Assembly (NCBI GenBank): GCA_021234155.1
Contig: JAJEKV010000514.1
Span: 1 to 64,000 of the forward strand
From: Isoetes taiwanensis
Taxonomy: Eukaryota; Streptophyta; Lycopodiopsida; Isoetales; Isoetaceae
Direction of reading: 5' to 3'
DNA: 64,000 nt
Shown one piece after another: positions 33,699-44,209 of this stretch. The stretch's first letter is position 1, and each line of letters starts with the position of its first letter. Made by a program: the position numbers and the translations under genes. Under the pieces are notes generated by a model. That model was not told the DNA's origin, searched no databases, and saw only the letters and a list, made by a program, of their open reading frames with translations.

Positions 33699-34209
33699 AT
33701 GGCGATGGATTCCGGCATCTGTAAAATGGTATGATCTTGACTCTGATAGCCTTACGAAAGATATGATGAGATCTAATCTTATGTCTGTAAATCATATTGA
33801 ATGTGAACAGGCGCCGGTGAAAGAAACAAAAACGGAGAGAAAAAGCTTCAAAAACGGTTATCTAGGCGTAAATTTGATGATAGATTTAATTGCTTAAGTG
33901 GCCCTGGCATACGAATTGCTTTCTCAAATTACTGTGATGACATGCTTTTGTTGCTGCTTGGCTTTTTTGGATATGACTTAGTTGTAGGCATCTTATAACA
34001 TTGGTCTATGCATATGCTTCAAGCGTTAACATTTATTTACAACAGAAATTAATAAGGAGCAAGATTATGGCGGAAGTCGCAAAGAAGAACAGGCTTCAAC
34101 ACAACCGCCAGACTTAGGTATTTTTTCTCTGTCATTTCATGTATTATATGCAAGTTACTAATCAGGATTTATAAATCCAGAGCAAGAAGAGGACGTTGTA
34201 TCTTCTTAG
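33699..34209 (+). CDS. Small four-exon gene, 58-aa hydrophilic protein
   Basis: Exons 33699-33728, 33811-33856, 34046-34117 and 34181-34209 (30+46+72+29 = 177 nt, 59 codons with stop). Every intron is GT-AG (acceptors GTGAACAG, TTACAACAG, AAATCCAG) and the phases match across all three joins. The product is MAMDSGICKM, APVKETKTERKSFKN, then a Glu/Gln/Asp-rich part (INKEQDYGGSRKEEQAS) and EQEEDVVSS. It has no signal peptide or membrane segment; it is highly charged and probably disordered. I recognise no family. The first exon is duplicated upstream at 33463 behind its own TATA box. The frame through three introns in so short a model argues against chance, but transcript evidence is lacking, and a longer alternative 3' end is possible. 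Confidence 0.5.
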
Positions 34210-34284
34210 GAAAGACATGCAGTCCTTGTTAACACGTTGGACTTAAGGTAACATGCATACATTATATTGATATTTTAACATGTA

Positions 34285-34563
34285 TTGACATTTTCATTTT
34301 TCAATGTCAAAGAAAAAGAAGCTGTTTGTATGTTTCTAATGAAGATCTCAACTGTCAATGAGATGTACACTCAAATTCCAAAATTTATGGCAGAACAAAA
34401 CAGGTTTAGACAAAGGACTTTTAAAGGTATTCGAAACCTCAATCAATTAGAGAAGCTAGATCTAGTAGTAAAGCACTTACTAGAGCAAAATTCGAAGTTG
34501 GTCAAAAAAAAATGCTCACCTGTGGGTTTTGTGTATCCGATTTGTTTTTCGATGTCACCATAG
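34285..34563 (+). other. Unassigned frame downstream of the small gene
   Basis: The frame contains EKEAVCMFLMKISTVNEMYT and a Lys/Arg/Leu-rich second half. An AG (CAATGTCAAAG) before it could be a splice acceptor for an alternative 3' exon. No domain recognised. Confidence 0.2.
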
Positions 34564-34824
34564 TTGGCAGGCTATAAGGAATGACTAATGTAATCGATCT
34601 TTGATCTCTTAATAGACCGATGCATCGACTTGTTCTTTCTATATTCATGGTGTATTAAGAAATTGCATATAATTTTAGGTTTCTTTTTTTTTTTTTGTAT
34701 GGAACATAATTTGTTTTATAGAATCCACATCCAATTCCGGCCCCATCTCAGATTCAAATCTACATCTTCATATGCTTTATTATCCGATCTAAGTAAACTA
34801 CAAAATAAAACTACAAAATAAAAA

Positions 34825-35545
34825 AGGGGGATTGTTGAGAAAAAGGTATTAACTAAGTACGGTATATTAAATACAAGGTTGCAAAAGGGGGGTGGTTGAG
34901 AAGAGGGGTATGAACGGAATAAGGGGATATTAAACAAAAAATCATTAAGAGGGATTTTTGAGAAAAGGGTATTAAAAAGATGGGATATTAAATTACAAGG
35001 TCACAAAAGGAGGATGGTTGAGAAGAGGGTATGAAACGGAATAAGGGATATTAAACATAAAAAGGAGTATGAACAGTAAAAGGAGTATAAATATAAAAGG
35101 GGTATGAACTAATAAGGGATATTAAATATAAGGGGATATTAAACATAAAAGGAGGATGGTTGAGAAGAGGGGTATGAACGGAATAAGGGGTATGAATGGA
35201 ATAAGGGTATATTAAACTACAAAATCACAAAGGGGGATTATTCCTAGAAAGGGGTATGAAAACATAAAAGGAGGATAGTTGAGAAGAGGGGTATGAACAG
35301 AATAAGGGGTATGAACGGAATAAGGGTATATTAAACTATAAAATCACAAAGGGGGATTGTTCCTAGAAAGGGGTATAAAGATTATTTGTGAGAAAAGGGG
35401 TATGACCATTGCATATGGCAATGGAGGATATAAAAAAAATTCAAATAAGGGGATATTAATCTACAAAATCACAATGGGGGGATTGTGGCCAAATACCCCG
35501 TTTCTGAAAATCATGTCCATTCCACAAAAAGGGGGATTTTAAGGG
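34825..35545. repeat. Purine-rich complex satellite
   Basis: Nested repeats of AAGGGGTATGAACGGAATAA, GGGATATTAAAC and GGAGGATGGTTGAGAAGAGG fill about 700 bp. A higher-order unit of about 105-120 bp is best seen in the tracts starting near 35145 and 35265. The plus strand is almost all A+G with T. On the minus strand it lies just downstream of the gypsy integrase fragment. Confidence 0.85.
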
Positions 35546-35569
35546 GTTTTTTATGGGGGATTTTAAGGA

Positions 35570-35790
35570 GGATATGGGCATCGTTTTTGATGTGATTCTG
35601 AGCTGTGCTCCAATATCTTCTCCCATAGTCTGAACCAAATCTACTTTACATTGCGGACTACACCAAGTCAATGGGGATCTACATTCTTGTCCATATACTG
35701 CCTCAAATGGGCTCATTTTTATGGAATCCTGATACGTGTTGTAGGCAAACTCGGTTATATTCCACATGCGGCAGCGGCACTTCTGTCTAA
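35570..35790 (-). mobile_element. Ty3/gypsy integrase fragment
   Basis: The minus-strand translation has ITEFAYNTYQDSIKMSPFEA followed by VYGQECRSPLTW. This is the conserved end of the gypsy integrase core (family pattern FAYN...S...M.PFE..YG..CRSP..W). It is flanked by stops and by the satellite; no protease, reverse transcriptase or LTR is nearby. Relic. Confidence 0.8.
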
Positions 35791-36199
35791 TATCTCAACT
35801 TCCGGTTCCCTTTTTTTAGGGCAACAACTCCCTGATTCCATTGCGACAGTGGCAGTTTGAAGCCAATTCTAAATAAACGTTTAAGATCTAGTTTTTAAAG
35901 GAATCTATGGCAAGATTTGTCTGGCACTTGATTCAAGTTTTAAAGGCCAGAGGATCACCCCTGTCACTTAAGCTAGTGTTTTGGAGTTAAAGCGGCAGCG
36001 TTTTTGGTTTTAGGAGGAGTGTTTTGCTAATTGCTAAATGTTGCAATGGAATCAGAAGACAAATGTTAGTTACGACGTGCCATCCTAAAATTGATTTACG
36101 CAGAGCTGACACACATCTAATTTCTAAGTCGAATCTGGCCCTTAATTAATGGATTTCTATAGTTTAAAAATGTCACTAATCTAAAAAACAACACCAAAC

Positions 36200-36275
36200 T
36201 ATAGGGATCGTTACATCACATTACAATAAAAACAAAAACAAAGCACCTCCTTGAAATGTCAACTAGTATTGAAAC
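36200..36275 (-). repeat. Outer part of a ~600-bp inverted repeat (left copy, before the LINE)
   Basis: The segment from about 36210 (CATCACATTACAATAAAAAC) to GTCAACTAGTATTGAAAC matches the reverse complement of 51270-51345. It continues at 39619 after the LINE. Confidence 0.85.
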
Positions 36276-39200
36276 TTTTTTTTTTTTTTGAAGGACGACA
36301 AGCTTTATTCACCACTAAAAACCAGAGCAACATAAAATGCAAAGACAGGATTATAACCCCAGTGGACAAACCGATCCAACTGAGCACAACCACCTGCCTA
36401 TGCAAAAGAATGAATCTGAAGGTAAGTATGCCAGATCAGTACTTTCTTCTCTTGATCAAGAGAAGAACAATTGTAAGCCATAACAATTTTATTTTGCGCC
36501 CACTGAAGTACAATCTCATCTGCAGTATCTACGCCTTTAAAGATAAACAACCTCCTTCTCTTCCAGATTGACCATAAAAGCCAGCCACATGCGAGATGAA
36601 AAGCTCGTTTCCGCACATGCGAGATGAAAAGCTCGTTTCCGTTGTTTGGGCCAAGCATCAGGATAGATAGCAAGCAAAATTTGCTGGCTAGATCGAGACG
36701 TGCCAAATAGGGTCAACAACCAAGACCATGCCCGCCGGGCCGCTCAGACAAGAAAAACAATGCTCAATACTCTCAACCCTTTGTCGGCATAAAGGACGAG
36801 CTCAAACCGATTATCCATTTTATGGACTAACTTGTTGACTCTGAGGCATCTATGGATCACTTGCCACCACAAAACTACTACTTTGGGATGAAGCAGCTTA
36901 TCCCATACCCATATCCAAACACTTTTCCATTGTGGCTGAGGGACCCAAGATGTCACCTATTAGATGGAGGCAGAATTTCCAAATACAAGAGCAATTTATA
37001 CAAGAAGACACAAAACCGCCTCGGCCGGATATCCCGATGGCAACCCCATACGACTACCTCAATCGTGGACCAGAATCCCGTGGCAACAATGCAGCAATAT
37101 GGTTCTAGATTACCGTCCCATCCAGACAACAAGAACTTTGTTCTAAATGCTTCCCATGACATGAGATGACCGGACTCATACCAAGTCGCAATAGTGTTTG
37201 ATACCACCGCTACCCACCGTCGTTGTGTCTTTGGATGAACAACCACACTAAGAGGCACATTCTCTGGAGTGTCCTGCAAAGGAATCCACCAGCATGGAGT
37301 GGACAACTGAAGACATGCCTCAGGATTAATATGGAAAAGAGATCTGACAGTGTCCCACGCAGCAAGCAACCCCTTTAGAAAGGGAGAAGCATTAGGATAC
37401 GGATGCATATGATAAAGCAAAGCCCAAGGAAGGAGGGGCTTAATGGTGGCCTTATGAAATGGGAGACAATGCTGAATCGACTGCACCAACAACCTCAGGC
37501 CAGGAGAATCATCCTTACCAATGAAAATCCTCCAAATGAACTTTGATATCATCACCTTGCTTTGGAGGTGAAAATCCAACATACCAAGACCACCAGCTGC
37601 CTTAGGTCTAATGCATTTCGCCCAAGCTACCTTGACCACCGCTCCTAACTCATTTCCACCCCAAATAAAATTTCTGATGATACGCACAATCTCCTCCATC
37701 TTACGCTGCGGAGCTAGTAGAGCAGACGCCATGTAGACATGAGTATTACTAAGAACACATTTAGCCCAAAGTGATTCTAAGGGCATGGAGCAGTTTAGTC
37801 AGATTCCACTAAAACAAGTGCTTTTGCAACCCACTAATGATTTCATCCCAAGCATCCAAGCAGAGACGTGAATTCCAACCGGGATACCAAGCAACTTTGT
37901 GGTATTGCCAGAAGAATCTTCCATGGATAGTCCAAAATACAGGAGGGATGGGACATCCAACGCCCACAAGGCTGTACATTTTGCCACCCTACAAGAACTC
38001 CCGATGCTAAGGAGAATGTGTCTAATAATAGCTTAGCATTACGAAGATTCTCAGCCTCGGCAATTAGGAACAAAAAAGTGGCATCGGCATATTGGTTACA
38101 TACCTCTTGAGAACCATCGTCCATTGGGAGGCCTTGAATAACGCCATCTTAGGTAGCCACGGAGAAGAGCTGGGATAATACTTCTGCCACAATTGTGAAA
38201 AGCAAGGGTGCTAAGGGACAACCTTGCCGAATTCCTCTACCCACTACAAAAATCTCCGATGGCTCGCCCTGGAAAAGGACAGTAGATCTGGCTGATGTAT
38301 GGAGCTTCATGACATTCCTTGTGAATGACTCCCCAAACCCAAGTGCAAGAAGACACTTTTCCAAGAAACTCCAATCAACACTATCGTAAGCTTTAGCAAA
38401 TTCGAGCTTAAGATACACTGCTCTATGACCCTGTAACCGGGCCCAATATATTCCTTCATATGCAACAGCCACGTTGTTGAGAATACAACGACGAGGGAGA
38501 AAGCCGATTGTGTTGATTTAGATAGCGTCGGCCCCAAGATGTCTCTTGGACTCTTTTTCGCCAATGTCTTAGCAAAGATCTTGTACACGTGATGAAAGCA
38601 ATGTAATAGGTCGCCAAATGTAAATAGTCCCGGGTTCCTTGCTCTTTGGAATGAGAGAGATACAACCTGTATTCAAAATCTTATCAAGGCTCCTAAATCT
38701 CTGAAACTCACAAAAGGCATCATATATGTCATCCTCCAACCCCAGTCCCAGCACCTCTGAAAGAATTCAATAGGAAAGCCATCAGACATTTGTCCCTTTT
38801 CTCCTTCACGATATTAGACTCAAGAAGCAACCTCTGCTTTTCAAAAACAATGCGACGTACTTTAGTCAACACGGCCAATTGCATATCCTTCTGAAAGGGC
38901 AATGGGTGTCGTGCAAAGAATGAAGAAAAATAATGATGAAGATACTGCTTAAAATTCACCGGATCGGAGATAAGAGCGCCATCTGGCAACACCAAAGAAT
39001 GTATAGAAGTGGCGAGTTTCCTTCTTCTTGCAGCCGCAAAAAAGAACCGGGTACATCTATCTCCGTCCTTGAACCACTGCAACCCTGCCTTCACTTTGGC
39101 TTCAGTATTTACAGTTTCCATAACCTTGATCTGAGATAATAACTTGTTTTCTCTGACACCACTAGTATGAACACAAGCGTGGAGTACTTCTTCCTGATAC

Positions 39201-39618
39201 AATGCAGTCAATAGTCCTCTAGCTTCAGCAGCTCTGACTCTCCCATATTCTTTTGCAAATGACTTCACTGCAGACAACGCTGCGACAACCCCAGACATGC
39301 CCCTACGAGGTGAGAAGGCCGACTACAGCCAAGTTTGAACTCCTCATCCTCCAAGCACTTGCAATTAAGCTTAAAGTAGGTCCTGGTAGGTCGATAACAA
39401 TTAGCCACATCATTAGTTAGAAGTTGTGGATTATGATCAGACACGGAGCTATCCAGAAGATTTGAGCGACGAAAATCCGCTAGCCGAGCAGCTGCACAAG
39501 TATTAAAGTATCCTCTATCATGCCTTGCATAAGCTCTGCCAGCTCCTGTCCAACCATTACACCACGTGAAGGACTGATCACCATCAATCTCAATAAGCTG
39601 ACCATCATGTAAAAGGCA
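36276..39618 (-). mobile_element. 5'-truncated LINE (non-LTR retrotransposon), inactive
   Basis: 3343 bp, minus strand, with the 3' A-tail as the T-run at 36276-36289. Order on the minus strand: end of the endonuclease (SFTWCNG, SVSDHNP, from about 39610); linker (GLQWFKDGDRCTRFFFAAAR); reverse transcriptase (KLEFAKAYDSVDW, RGIRQGCPLAPLLF, QYADATFLFL); then the C-terminal part typical of plant LINEs (RNFIWGG, KAAGGLGMLDF) and a Trp/Cys-poor zf-RVT end. Catalytic sites are altered: the usual LDF reads LEF and YADD reads YADA. Frameshifts break it into several frames (38729-39298, 38149-38472, 37843-38124, 36953-37786). The target duplication is TGAAAC (36270-36275) versus TGATAC (39619-39624). 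The empty site is visible in the inverted copy at 51.27 kb. Confidence 0.93.
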
Positions 39619-40135
39619 TGATACATTATGTTACCCCGGTAATATAGCACACATGCTATAGTACTCCTATGGAATGTTCACTTTGATATTGTCATTTTGT
39701 AGCACATGCGGAGTGCTAATGCTTGATATAAGATATATAAATAGCCCTCCTTTGTTCTTAACAAATATACGGTAAACCCTTGCTGTTAAAATGTCTAAAT
39801 TGCCATAATATGGTTCTTTGGTGCTTTGTTTTTAAACGAGCTCCTACTATTCAAAGATATTTCGCCATCCAAAGGATACCATATGCTGCATAAGTTACGA
39901 CTCGTCTTACGGCCCGATGGGTCCCAGTGGACGTGAAATTTTTATCTTATCTTATCTTATTTTATCTTTCTGTCAAAGTCTCTTAATATGAGGTAGATGC
40001 ATGTTGTGACCTATTGTTAGACACTAAGATTGAATTGATTTGAATTAAATCTTGTGATGGGTTGTCTTGGGGTGGTGGTTGTATGAAAAATAGCTAGAAA
40101 AGGATAGAAGGTGAATGGTTACATTTTTTGTGCAT
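39619..40135 (-). repeat. Inner part of the ~600-bp inverted repeat (left copy, after the LINE)
   Basis: Reverse complement of 50757-51270. It contains a (TCTTA)n run near 39942-39962 (matching GATAA runs in the other copy), a TATA-like ATATAAATAG near 39735, and GGCCCGATGGGTCCC. Its length and promoter-like motif would suit a solo LTR, but ends and target duplication are not resolved. Confidence 0.85.
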
Positions 40136-42325
40136 CTTCTTTCTTATTTTGAGATGGCTTTGATGGTCATGCCACGAACGCCGCATATAACGCCGCATGC
40201 GGCGTTCCCTTTCAGTTTGCATTCCCCTGCAGGACGCTGGTTGCCATCACTCAATGCAAATTTGAACTGACTGTCCCTTTTCCTACGAATTTCTCACTTC
40301 CATCTTGGCGCCTCACTGGATCGTTTGATTCTTGCGAATCACCATACGGTGAGTAAAGTCCAGTCCAACAAGTTCTGTCTTATGGCATTTCATCGGCAAC
40401 CAGTGATGCCAATTTTTTTCGTTGTGGCATTTATCTGCAAGCAACACTACCGATGTTTTCATTTGTCTAACATAAAAATTGAATAAATCTTTCTTTTCCG
40501 TGAATACTTGGTGACCCATCACCGAAAGAGTAGGCAACAAGATGGGAGGCTTCTAAGGAATCCGAGCTATGGTGCAAATCAGTGTGTTGGTGTCTAGCAT
40601 TGGTGCAAAACAGAGCAACTAGCTGATTTTGTGCATCACATATGGTATGATTCATGTACTATTCTCAAAGCATTATTCTCAAACAAATGCATTATATTCA
40701 TTCCGGTTGAATGGGTTTAGGGTGTTCTTGGGATCCTGATAGTGCCCAGTAATATAAGAACAAAAATCCCCTTTCTATAAATCTCCTCGATGCCCTTTTC
40801 TCTAAATCTCAATCGTCTAATTAGGGCAATCAAATCGTGGTCGTTCAAGTTATGGCTGGATCCACGACATCAAAACATTATAATATAGTAGAGATTACTG
40901 TCTTTTGGCATTGAAATAGCAGCTTTGTATGCGGACACACAAACACAAGAATTAGTCAAACGTGTTTTCACTTCAACCCTACCTAACATTCTGGATAAAC
41001 CACTAACTAGAATCCTCACATTGTTTGTTTCTTTATTTTTGTTTTGTTTTGATTTGTTTTGTTTTGCTTTGCTTTGTTTTATTTGAGAATGAGCCTAAAT
41101 GATCTTGATAACCAAGAAAGGAGGCTTATGTTCAAACTTCAACAAGCTCTCAACCTATTGTGCTATAGAAATTGAAAACCTCATTCATTCACTGGGTCAA
41201 TCTGCGTTGCTACAATATTGACAAGCTTTACCAATAGAAAGATGTTCTCTTTCCAACTTAAAATCTTGCTTCTTTTCTAAATACCAAACTTGTCTTCATA
41301 TTTTCTTAATAACTACGTGATTGAACGCTATGTAATATATGTTTTGGGCTATAGAGTATAAACTCAAAATGAATGCCTTGAAAATACATGTTTTCCTCCC
41401 TTTCTCTTAGGATGTCCTCTATGTGTTTTTTTGTTCTCTAACAACTAGTGCCTTACATGTCAATTGAAATTCCAAAAGCTATACAACAATAGGCTGATGA
41501 CAGAAACAAAAAGAGCTAATATGTAGAAACTTAGACAACAAACATCAAAGAAGGATATAAAATCCGAAATATTTATTCATACTCCACTACACTTGCATAA
41601 GGACCTTCCTTGACTTTCACTGCAACTTCATTGAATGGCTTGAATATGGCATATTTCAATTACAAGCTGGAATAGTGAACTTTGCTTTTGACATTGAAGT
41701 TATCGATTAGTTTACCTTACCACATTTGGTTGGTACTCATGCAAGACATACTGATGCATATCACTTATGAGAATCAATGCAAAGGGTTTGTTCAAATCCT
41801 CCTCCGTCTTCGGTTCATAGTAGAGATTTAATAATTGTTATGATTTCCATTCATATCTTTGGTATGTGCACTAAAAGAAGACTATGAAATGAAGAGCCAT
41901 GAACAACATCAGAGTGTGTGTAAGGATTTATGTTTCAATTGTTTAGAACCCAGTGCCATCACTTTGGAAGTATAATTGTAGAAAGACAAGAATATGGCAA
42001 TCAATGACTAACTCTAAGCTTTAGCAAAGCATGAAGACCATTTCAGTCTGCTCAGATTGTGGTAATAACATAACACTAAGCAATGAAGAACATGGAAGGA
42101 GAGCGAGAACAATAGAGACATGAAAGGAGAATGGGAGGAAGGCGAGATAAGAGCAAAACATATTGATTGTTGTATGATAGGAGAAAATACAAGGCACAAT
42201 GAATTGAATGGAACTAAAAGAAATACAAAGGCAAGGCAGAAAGGGAAATATATAGAGGGAGTGATACATGTAAGGGATTATAAGGGGCAAAAAGGAAGAA
42301 AACCAAAAGATGGAGAGGCCTAGGT
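40136..42325. other. Noncoding stretch downstream of the MYB gene
   Basis: A (GTTTT)n-type run lies at 41035-41085. CGCCGCATATAACGCCGCAT and its continuation form a short duplication near 40180. No gene is supported. The last ~100 bp is presumably MYB 3' UTR; no AATAAA was seen close to the stop. Confidence 0.45.
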
Positions 42326-43852
42326 CTAATTACAACCCCAGAGGTCAGCACTGGCAGGGTTAGGCTGATCCAAGTTATCAATAGGATGAAGGATTTCAAC
42401 ATCCCAAGAGACATCAGAATGCATAATATTAAGCAAAAGGCTAGAAGTGGAAGCATCCTGTTTTCCATCCCAATACACAGTAACGGGGCAAAGCTCACAC
42501 GAAAACGAAGGGGCCAGATCTCGCGGGCTGCTGTCGGCTGCGTCGCTCACAGCCGTCAGATCTTCTGCATGTTCTTCGGTGGAAAACCCATGCGATTCGC
42601 AGCTGCACAGCTGCTCCAGATCTTCGTCTTTGGAGGCCGATTTGTCGGATTTGCTGTATTTTTTGAACGCGCTGCAGCCCGACTGATCGATCGGGAGATC
42701 CTGCAGCGTTTTGGGCGATCTGGATTCTAGCGTTAGAGACTCCAGCGTGTCTTGGAAGCACGGCGCCCTCGGATTTGAGTAATTGATTCCGGAGCTGCTG
42801 CTGCTGCCTGCTCCATTCTGCTCGATCGGGCAGTGCGATTGCGGATCTATGCCCATGTTCCGAAGCTTTTTCTTCAGATGCGTGTTCCAGTGGTTTTTGA
42901 TTTCGTTGTCTGTTCTTCCCGGCAGCCGCGCGGCAATTAGCGACCACCTGCATCATGCAAATCTGTCATAATCTGGTCCACCCTTCAATAAAGTTGTCGA
43001 ATCACAATTTCGCCTATGAAAATCAAATCCATGATCATTTTGACGCAGACAAAATGGACGTGATCTTCATGACCAACAGCAAAATCAGGTCCTGAAGTGT
43101 TCGAAGAAAACTGGATCGGAGACTCACGATCTGCTCAAGAATAACCGCATTCTTCAGAAGCGAGATGATCAGGTCATGGTCTGCTGCATATTCTGAGTCG
43201 GCGAAAGCCCCAGGAACGAAAACATATAATCTGCACAAAACGCTCTAAATCTGCCGAGAAAATAACCGGTCAAAGTCGAAAACCGTCCATAATCTGCTGC
43301 AAGTTAGCATCATCCTTATCACCCAGACAAAACCCAGAAATCCCAACCAAAAAACGACACAAAAATCTGCTCCAATTTGTAAGGAGGAAAAAAAAAAAAA
43401 AAAAAAATCAACCGGCAGCGCCGGAAGGAGCACGATTCAGAAAATCGAACTAAAACAGGCTGCAATTCATACAACCCAATAGAAAATAATCTGCATAGCC
43501 CACCTATTTCCAAGCAAAGAATGCAGCTTGATAATCATCTGGTCTTCTTCCTCGGAAATATTTCCGTGCTTAATATCAGGCCTGAGGTAGTTGATCCAGC
43601 GCAATCGACAGCTCTTGCCGCAACGCCGGAGGCCTGAATCAAACGTCGAAACAAAAAATACGAAGCAGATTAACGACAGGATCAGACATAAAATATACTG
43701 ATTTTGCAGGGAATATAACCTGCAGCTTTGGGCAAGGTACGCCAGGCTCCTTCGCCGTGTTCGTTGATATACTGCGTTAGAAGAAGATCTTCTTCGCGAG
43801 TCCAGGGGCCTCTGTTAAGACCGACTTTCTCACAGCATGGGGCCCGGCCCAT
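42326..43852 (-). CDS. R2R3-MYB transcription factor, three exons, intact
   Basis: Exons on the minus strand: 43720-43852 (133 nt), 43504-43633 (130 nt) and 42326-42947 (622 nt); 885 nt, 294 aa. Introns of 86 and 556 bp are GT-AG and split Gly and Arg codons at the sites conserved in plant R2R3-MYBs. R2 (about residues 14-61) and R3 (67-112) have their tryptophans ([26 protein letters not shown] in R2; W at [19 protein letters not shown] in R3). MGRAPCCEK is the typical start. The bHLH-contact pattern of R3 is nearly present, but the usual (D/E)-Leu at its start reads Gln-Met. The C-terminal half is Ser/Asp-rich and acidic, suitable for activation, and ends in ADLWGCN; no EAR motif (LxLxL) is seen. 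Nuclear DNA-binding regulator; the subgroup is not assigned. It is the only clearly intact protein gene in the window. Confidence 0.95.
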
Positions 43853-44195
43853 GATTGAACACTCGATCGAACAAAACCTTGGATTAAATCAATCGTATAC
43901 TTGCTGCCGCTGCAGCAAGCTTTTCTGCTCAACAAAAAAAAACCGCCCAACAAACGCTGCCGCTGCAGCAAGGATTTAACTCACAAGGATTTGCAAGGAT
44001 TTTTGCAAAGATAGCCAGGAATGATGAATTCCGGCCCACAAATGATTCTGAAGCAAGGATGATTGTTCTGGTATTGTAGAGGGCAAATTAGGGGTCAAAA
44101 AACGAGAGGAAGAAGTGGAAGACACAGACTGACTGCCTATTCTGTCAATTCCGGTGGTCTAGTAGCGTACTGAACTAGAGCTCTCTGACAAACAA

Positions 44196-44203
44196 GTTTA
44201 TAC
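44196..44203 (-). promoter_or_regulatory. Possible TATA box of the MYB gene
   Basis: GTATAAAC on the minus strand, about 345 bp upstream of the ATG at 43852, which would give a leader of about 310 bp. The leader contains two copies of GCTGCCGCTGCAGCAAG. Other start sites are possible. Confidence 0.35.
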
Positions 44204-44209
44204 ACGAAA

